Notes under the pieces: generated by a model
Told to the model about the DNA's origin: nothing
What the model saw: the letters and a program-made list of their open reading frames with translations, nothing else
Databases searched by the model: none
Made by a program: the position numbers and the translations under genes
In this document: piece after piece, positions 59,259 to 64,000 of the stretch
How positions within the stretch are numbered: the first letter of the stretch is position 1
How the letters are laid out: every line of letters begins with the position of its first letter
Source of the DNA: Sphingobium soli
Lineage (GTDB): Bacteria > Pseudomonadota > Alphaproteobacteria > Sphingomonadales > Sphingomonadaceae
NCBI RefSeq assembly: GCF_020782245.1
Contig: NZ_JAJGNP010000001.1
Coordinates: 62,001-126,000, forward strand
DNA: 64,000 nucleotides
Direction: 5' to 3'

Positions 59259-59460
59259 GATGGGAGCGGCGAGTCAAGGGTTGCGAGGCCGCTCCGTTAA
59301 GGGGTTTTTGACCGGCATGTGCTAATCCTCCACTGTTGGGAGGGCATATGATCGCCAAGCCGGACTGCTTGATCATTCGCAGCAGATGTTTAACCGTATG
59401 TGATCCGACCTTTGCGCGGCTGACCGTTCCCGCAGCCGCAGGCCGTTGGACTCGCCGCTG

Positions 59461-60723
59461 ATGTACAAATCCATCCTCCGCGATCAGGTCCGGATCGGCA
59501 TGTTCATCCATCGTTTCGAAGGATCATGGTTCAAGCACCCCTTCTGGCGAGGACGTTTCCTGCTTGTCGATGCAGATGACATGACCGCCATTGCTCAGAG
59601 CGGGATAGAGCGGCTGATCATCGACACGTCGAAGGGGCTTGATGTGGACGAACCGGCGTCTTTGAAGCCGTCTGGGATCATCGCTCCGGTGACCACGACT
59701 CCATCGCGCTCAACCAATTCCGCCACCGTAAAGCCCGCGCGCGCCATTCGCCAGGATGATGGCCGGGAACGGGCACGGATCGAGGCCAGCCGCGTTGCCG
59801 ACAGGTCCAAGAAGGTCATGCGGGAGATTTTCGATGCCGCCCGGCTAGGCAAGGCCGGGCAATGTGCCGCTGTGACGGCAGTGGTGGCGGATTTAACCAC
59901 CATGATCGAGAAGAACCGTCAGGCGTTTCTCAAGGTGTTGCGTCTGAAATCCAAGGACGAATATACCTATCTGCACTCAGTCGCGGTCTGCGCCTTGATG
60001 ATCAATCTTGGCCGGCAGATAAAATTGGACGAAGCGACGATAGCGGACCTGAGCACTGCAGGGTTGTTGCATGACATCGGCAAGATGCTGGTTCCCGACG
60101 CATTGCTTAACAAGGCCGGGCGGCTGACGGATGCCGAATTCAGCCTGATGCGCACGCATGCCGAGCGGGGCTTTGAGTTACTGAAGGACATCGACGCCGT
60201 GCCGGAGTTGGCGCTGGACGTATGCCGTCACCACCATGAAAAAATCGATGGAAGCGGTTATCCCGAAAATCTTTCGGGCTCAGAGATCAGCCTCGCCGCC
60301 CGCATGGGGGCGATTTGCGACGTCTATGACGCGCTGACGTCCAACCGGGCGTATAAGGAAGCCTGGACACCGGTAGAGGCGATCACCCGAATGCAGAGCT
60401 GGGACGGGCATTTCGATCCGGCTTTGCTGTTCAGCTTTATGCAGAGCATTGACACCTATCCGGTCGGGTTGATCGTGCAGCTACGATCGAACCGGATTGG
60501 CGTGGTGCTGGACAATGGCCGGCGCGCATCACGTCCAAAGGTTCTGGCCTTCTATTCCACGCGTGAGGAGGCGTGGATTGACAATGAGATCGTAATGATC
60601 GGGGAAACATTATCGCGCGACGCAATATTGGCGAACGTCGACCCTGCCGATTGGGGAATTTCGCAGAGCGACATCGACGCCATTCTGAATGGGCGGGCGC
60701 CCAATCGACAACTGGCAGGATAA
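59461..60723 (+). CDS. HD-GYP domain protein (probable cyclic-di-GMP phosphodiesterase)
   Basis: A 420-residue cytoplasmic protein. The N-terminal ~110 residues match DUF3391 ('LRDQVRIGMFIHRFEGSW', 'GIERLIIDTSKG'). The HD-GYP domain spans ~150-340: 'YTYLHSVAVCALMINLG', 'LLHDIGKMLVPD' (HD pair), 'HHHEKIDGSGYPENL' (GYP motif) and 'ICDVYDALTSNRAYKE'. All catalytic residues are present, so c-di-GMP hydrolysis is likely. ATG 59461 is chosen over TTG 59446. It could influence polysaccharide production or motility. Confidence 0.93.
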   Translation: MYKSILRDQVRIGMFIHRFEGSWFKHPFWRGRFLLVDADDMTAIAQSGIERLIIDTSKGLDVDEPASLKPSGIIAPVTTTPSRSTNSATVKPARAIRQDDGRERARIEASRVADRSKKVMREIFDAARLGKAGQCAAVTAVVADLTTMIEKNRQAFLKVLRLKSKDEYTYLHSVAVCALMINLGRQIKLDEATIADLSTAGLLHDIGKMLVPDALLNKAGRLTDAEFSLMRTHAERGFELLKDIDAVPELALDVCRHHHEKIDGSGYPENLSGSEISLAARMGAICDVYDALTSNRAYKEAWTPVEAITRMQSWDGHFDPALLFSFMQSIDTYPVGLIVQLRSNRIGVVLDNGRRASRPKVLAFYSTREEAWIDNEIVMIGETLSRDAILANVDPADWGISQSDIDAILNGRAPNRQLAG

Positions 60724-60737
60724 CGTTGCGCGTGCTC

Positions 60738-60766
60738 GCCTCCCCCTACCGATTGGAGGGGGAGGC
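60738..60766. terminator. CCTCCCC/GGGGAGG hairpin between HD-GYP gene and grpE
   Basis: GCCTCCCCC (60738-60746) and GGGGGAGGC (60758-60766) form a perfect 9-bp stem with an 11-nt loop in the 51-bp gap of two convergent genes. It may serve as a two-way terminator. No long T-run is present. Confidence 0.55.
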
Positions 60767-60774
60767 CGAGCTTA

Positions 60775-61329
60775 TCAGTCAGGCTTTTTGGCGACGCTGA
60801 CCATGGCAGGGCGCAGCAGGCGGTCCTTGATCATATAACCGGCCTGCATTTCAACGAGAATAGTGCCCGGCTCTGCATCAGAGGACGGGACTTCCATCAT
60901 TGCCTGATGCTTGTTGGGGTCGAGCGGTTGGCCAACCGATTCCAACTTGGTGATGCCGTTGCGACCGAACACGCTTTCCAGCTCGCGCCCGGTGGCTTCC
61001 AGGCCCACGACCAGCCCCTTGAACTTCTCGTCGTCACGCAGGTCAGCAGGAATGGCCGCAAGCGCGCGGGTCAGGTTATCAGCCACCGACAGCATGTCGC
61101 GGGCAAAGGCAGTGGCGGCATAGGCGCGCGCGTCGGCCAGTTCCTTTTCCAGCCGCCGCCGCACATTCTGCGTATCAGCATGGGCATAGAGAATGTCCTG
61201 CTTGGCGGTCGCCAGCTCGGCTTCCAGAGCAGCGATGCGGTCGGCCGTGGCATCGCCAGAAGGCGCACCATCTTCGGGCAGGGCATCGACGACTTCGGTA
61301 TTTTCCAGATTCTGATTGTCTTCGCTCAT
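60775..61329 (-). CDS. grpE: Nucleotide exchange factor GrpE
   Basis: Releases ADP from DnaK. A 184-residue protein with an acidic N-terminus, a long helix ('RIAALEAELATAKQDILYAH', 'TQNVRRRLEKELADARAYAA') and the C-terminal beta domain ('QPLDPNKHQAMMEVPSSD', 'MQAGYMIKDRLLRPAMVSVA'). It overlaps the hrcA stop by 4 nt. Confidence 0.96.
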   Translation of the reverse strand: MSEDNQNLENTEVVDALPEDGAPSGDATADRIAALEAELATAKQDILYAHADTQNVRRRLEKELADARAYAATAFARDMLSVADNLTRALAAIPADLRDDEKFKGLVVGLEATGRELESVFGRNGITKLESVGQPLDPNKHQAMMEVPSSDAEPGTILVEMQAGYMIKDRLLRPAMVSVAKKPD

Positions 61330-62369
61330 CTCATCAATCTCGACAGCGTCTGTGCAGTGAAGTCCACCATGGGGATCACTCGCGCATAGTTCAAGCGCGT
61401 GGGGCCGATCACGCCGACCACGCCGACGACCCGGCCATCCGCGCCACGATAGGGTGCGGCTATGACGGAAGAACCCGACAGGGAAAAGAGCTTGTTTTCC
61501 GACCCGATGAAGATTTTGGTCGCGCTGCCGGCCAGCGCGCCGCGCAGCAGGTCCATAATTTCCTGCTTGCCCTCCAACTGTTCGAGCAACTGGCGCGCGC
61601 GTTCGAGGTCGGCGGCGATGCTTTCATCGAGCAGGCGGGACTGCCCGCGCACGATCAGCACCGGACGATCATCAGCGTCGTGCGACCAGGTAGCGATGCC
61701 GCGTTCCACCAGATCGCGAGCGGCCCGGTCGAGCGCGCCGCGATCCGCCTCCATTTCACGGCCAAGCGCCTCGCCCGCTTCGCGCAAGGTCAGGCCGACA
61801 AAACGCGCCGACATGAAATTCGCCGCTTCATTGAGCATGACCGGGCTGACGCCATCGGGCAGGTCGAGCACGCGATTTTCGACCGATCCATCCTGCCCGA
61901 CCAGCACGGCCAGCGCTTGGCGCGCGTTCAGCGGCACGAAGCCGAACTGGCGCAGCACCGGTTCGCGTTTGGGCACCATGACGATGCCGGCGCAGGCAGA
62001 CAGGCCGCTCAATGTAGCGGTGGCGGCGGACAAAGCCTCTTCGATCGGGCCGTTTTCCGTAATCCCGGCCTCGATCGCGCGCCGTTCCTCGATAGACGGT
62101 TCAGCCGCCTGCATCATGCCATCCACAAACAGACGCAAACCCGTTTCGGTAGGCATCCGTCCGGCTGAAGTATGCGGCGCAGCAAGCAGGCCCAGCTCCT
62201 CCAAATCCTGCATGACATTGCGGATGGAGGCCGGCGACAGGCTCAAGGACGCCATCTTGCTGATCGTGCGCGAGCCCACGGGCAGGCCCGTGCCTAGATA
62301 GCTTTCGACCACCAGGCGGAAAACATCGCGCGCGCGATCATTCAATTCAGAGATCGGGATAACCGACAT
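61326..62369 (-). CDS. hrcA: Heat-inducible transcription repressor HrcA
   Basis: A 347-residue repressor that binds CIRCE elements and is helped by GroEL. 'RDVFRLVVESYLGTGLPVGS' and 'LSPASIRNVMQDLEELGLL' form the N-terminal winged HTH, and 'PHTSAGRMPTETGLRLFVDG' is the family signature. The C-terminal GAF-like domain ends the protein. No CIRCE inverted repeat was seen upstream of it or of dnaK in this window, so its target (probably groESL) lies elsewhere. Confidence 0.95.
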   Translation of the reverse strand: MSVIPISELNDRARDVFRLVVESYLGTGLPVGSRTISKMASLSLSPASIRNVMQDLEELGLLAAPHTSAGRMPTETGLRLFVDGMMQAAEPSIEERRAIEAGITENGPIEEALSAATATLSGLSACAGIVMVPKREPVLRQFGFVPLNARQALAVLVGQDGSVENRVLDLPDGVSPVMLNEAANFMSARFVGLTLREAGEALGREMEADRGALDRAARDLVERGIATWSHDADDRPVLIVRGQSRLLDESIAADLERARQLLEQLEGKQEIMDLLRGALAGSATKIFIGSENKLFSLSGSSVIAAPYRGADGRVVGVVGVIGPTRLNYARVIPMVDFTAQTLSRLMR

Positions 62370-62409
62370 GATCCTTATCTAAGTGCGGCAATCGCGCCGC
62401 TCAAGATCG

Positions 62410-62919
62410 TCACGGCGTTACCGCACGCGGGTTGAGCATGCGTTCGACGTCAAGAATCTTGGGCACGGACGCGATAGCGACCCTTAACTTGCCATAGCGC
62501 GCGTCCATGCAGCCCGACTGGAATTCCAGTTTTGTCGACTCCTGGCCAGGCCGGCTCCATTCAACCTTATAGGCCGGCAGATCGGTGGCGAAGGTTTCGC
62601 AATTTTCGCCATGGGCGATGCGCTGCGTCGTGCCGGTGGGCGGGCGGTGCGGCGCCAGCGTGGTGATCAGCCGGCGATATTGGGCACTCGACAAGGTGAA
62701 GCGGGTCGCGCCGGGGACGGAAGTGTTGCGTTCTGGCTCCAGCAGGCCAGAGCCATCGGGCGACACCTGGACCGTGTAGGTCGGGCACGCGCCGAAACAG
62801 CGACCGGCGGTGAAGCGGATCACGTCGCCCGGCGCTTTTGGCGGCTCCAGCCCTTCCCTCTCCATCGTGCAGCCCGCCAGCAGAATCAGGCCGGCTGCGA
62901 TCATGTTTTTCGTCGTCAT
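62410..62919 (-). CDS. DUF6438-like lipoprotein
   Basis: A 169-residue lipoprotein ('[10 protein letters not shown]', Cys ~16). '[20 protein letters not shown]' followed by '[11 protein letters not shown]' is the core of DUF6438 proteins, with a paired Cys. Two more cysteines ('GENCETF', 'SGCMDARYG') may form a second disulfide. Function is unknown. GAGGGGGC lies directly before ATG 62919. Confidence 0.75.
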   Translation of the reverse strand: MTTKNMIAAGLILLAGCTMEREGLEPPKAPGDVIRFTAGRCFGACPTYTVQVSPDGSGLLEPERNTSVPGATRFTLSSAQYRRLITTLAPHRPPTGTTQRIAHGENCETFATDLPAYKVEWSRPGQESTKLEFQSGCMDARYGKLRVAIASVPKILDVERMLNPRAVTP

Positions 62920-63065
62920 GCCCCCTCTTATCGTCCAAATGGCGCGCTGGACACTGGCAAGTCGCGCCATCGACCGCTAAGCGACGCTGCAAGTGCGCTT
63001 TCTGGCGCATCGGCGGTGTCGGCCCGGCTGGGCGCGCCAGCCTGATCCATGCAAGGAGATTATCT

Positions 63066-63782
63066 ATGCGTCCTTCCGGCCGCGCGCCCGACCAGATGCG
63101 CGACATCACCATGGAGCCTGGCTTCACCATTCATGCCGAGGGAAGCTGCCTCGTCAGCTTCGGCGACACGCGCGTACTGTGCACCGCGTCGGTGGAGGAG
63201 AAGGTGCCGCCCTTCCTGCGCGGCAAGGGCCAGGGCTGGGTCACGGCCGAATATGGCATGCTGCCCCGCGCCACCCACACGCGCGGCAGCCGTGAAGCGG
63301 CCAAGGGCAAGCAGTCGGGCCGCACGCAGGAGATCCAGCGGCTGATCGGCCGATCGCTGCGCACGGTCGTCGACCTCAAGGCGCTGGGCGAGCGGCAGAT
63401 CGTGGTCGATTGCGACGTGATCCAGGCTGACGGCGGGACCCGCACGGCGGCCATTTCCGGCTCGTGGGTCGCGCTGCGCATTGCGGTCGACAAGCTGCTG
63501 GCTTCGGGCGCGCTCACGCAAGACCCGATCATCCAGAAGGTCGCGGCGATCAGCTGCGGCATCTACAATGGCACGCCCGTGCTGGACCTCGACTATGCCG
63601 AGGATAGCAACGCCGAGACGGACGCCAACCTGATCCTGACTGGCGACGGCAAGTTCGCCGAGGTACAAGCGACGGCCGAAGGCGCAGCCTATGACGAGGA
63701 AGAGTTGTTGCGCCTGCTGCGCCTTGCCCGCATCGGCTGCGCCAAGATCTTCGCAGCGCAGGACGCGGCCACCGGGCGGTAA
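63066..63782 (+). CDS. rph: Ribonuclease PH
   Basis: Phosphorolytic 3'-5' exoribonuclease that trims tRNA ends. A 238-residue protein with '[20 protein letters not shown]', '[20 protein letters not shown]', '[20 protein letters not shown]' and '[13 protein letters not shown]'-type motif seen as '[18 protein letters not shown]'. AAGGAG lies 7 nt before ATG 63066. rdgB follows on the same strand, a standard pair. Confidence 0.97.
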   Translation: MRPSGRAPDQMRDITMEPGFTIHAEGSCLVSFGDTRVLCTASVEEKVPPFLRGKGQGWVTAEYGMLPRATHTRGSREAAKGKQSGRTQEIQRLIGRSLRTVVDLKALGERQIVVDCDVIQADGGTRTAAISGSWVALRIAVDKLLASGALTQDPIIQKVAAISCGIYNGTPVLDLDYAEDSNAETDANLILTGDGKFAEVQATAEGAAYDEEELLRLLRLARIGCAKIFAAQDAATGR

Positions 63783-63793
63783 GCGCGTTCCCA

Positions 63794-63858
63794 CGTTCGG
63801 TTCGAGCCTGTCGAGAACCAATGTCTTAAACCGCTTCTCGACAAGCTCGAAGTGAACG
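63794..63858. repeat. Interspersed inverted repeat, copy 2
   Basis: The arms 63794-63817 (CGTTCGGTTCGAGCCTGTCG start) and 63835-63858 match in 21 of 24 positions as inverted repeats around a 17-nt loop. The arm sequences are of the same family as those at 40514-40596 (CGTTCGGTT...GAGC, TCGAGAA). It lies between rph and rdgB. Confidence 0.85.
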
Positions 63859-63873
63859 GAGATAGTAAAACTT

Positions 63874-64000
63874 ATGAGCGACGATTTCGGACAGGAACAG
63901 GCGATCCGCAAATTGCAGCCAGGCAAGCTGGTGATCGCCAGTCATAATGCGGGCAAGGTGCGCGAGATTGCGGCGCTGCTCGGCCCCTATGGCATTGAGC
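63874..64000 (+). CDS. rdgB: XTP/dITP pyrophosphatase, 5' part only
   Basis: The frame opens at ATG 63874 and is cut by the window end after 42 codons. '[20 protein letters not shown]' is the substrate-binding start of RdgB/HAM1 proteins, which remove non-canonical purine nucleotides. Its position after rph supports the call. Confidence 0.9.
   Translation, partial: MSDDFGQEQAIRKLQPGKLVIASHNAGKVREIAALLGPYGIE

Noticed and set aside
62374..62405. RpoH-like promoter before hrcA (CTTG then CTTAGAT)
   Set aside because: The spacing is 18 rather than 17, one -10 position is wrong, and the start point would fall on the start codon and remove the ribosome site.

Overview
The window looks like a chromosomal segment of a sphingomonad (Alphaproteobacteria, Sphingomonadaceae such as Sphingobium or Sphingomonas). 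This is an inference from three things: high GC with many GTG and some TTG starts and tightly overlapping genes; typical alphaproteobacterial gene groups (hrcA-grpE beside rph-rdgB, acpP-fabF-mltG, sdhCDA, dnaK-dnaJ, GapR-type DUF2312); and short palindromic repeats at gene ends. No rRNA, tRNA, CRISPR array or insertion sequence was recognised.

Bases 1-16.9 kb are a surface polysaccharide locus. On the minus strand, three neighbouring genes (a truncated rhamnan-synthesis-F-like protein, a coiled-coil protein and a long sulfotransferase/coiled-coil protein) share a repeated 'FDA.WY....PDV' module. rmlA, rmlC and rmlD (dTDP-L-rhamnose) follow on the plus strand, but rmlB is not in the window. 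A minus-strand operon of overlapping genes encodes a group 2 capsule type ABC exporter (KpsE/CtrB, KpsM, KpsT) and a GT4 glycosyltransferase. Then come ugd (UDP-glucuronate), gmd and an rmd-like reductase (GDP-6-deoxyhexose), a Wza/KpsD-like outer-membrane lipoprotein, and manC. Together they suggest an acidic, rhamnose-containing and possibly sulfated exported polysaccharide.

Bases 17-22 kb hold a TauE/SafE permease and a compact four-gene minus-strand operon: Ddl-like ATP-grasp ligase, MobA-like nucleotidyltransferase, sugar-transfer-associated ATP-grasp protein and GT4 glycosyltransferase. This operon is the best candidate here for an undescribed glycoconjugate pathway.

Bases 22-36 kb contain a FAD dehydrogenase, a metal-uptake set (DUF2946, TonB receptor, PepSY membrane protein), a MerR regulator with an acyl-CoA dehydrogenase and a LiuR-like operator, a 49-residue small protein, a peroxiredoxin coupled to a 2H phosphoesterase, and mltG-fabF-acpP. 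Bases 36-50 kb contain ahpC-ahpF, a cupin, an APC permease, dnaK-dnaJ with an RpoH-type promoter, a PCu(A)C copper chaperone, a repeat-rich intergenic stretch, a deaminase, sdhCDA without sdhB, and a soluble globin-type chemoreceptor.

Bases 50-64 kb are mostly housekeeping: prmA, a dienelactone hydrolase family protein, a CCP-like M14 carboxypeptidase, rpmJ, pyk, DUF1244, gapR, yebC, ruvC, a PadR-DUF2218 operon with a visible promoter/operator, an HD-GYP protein, grpE, hrcA, rph and the start of rdgB. Many long open frames lie antisense to these genes and were judged to be high-GC shadows.
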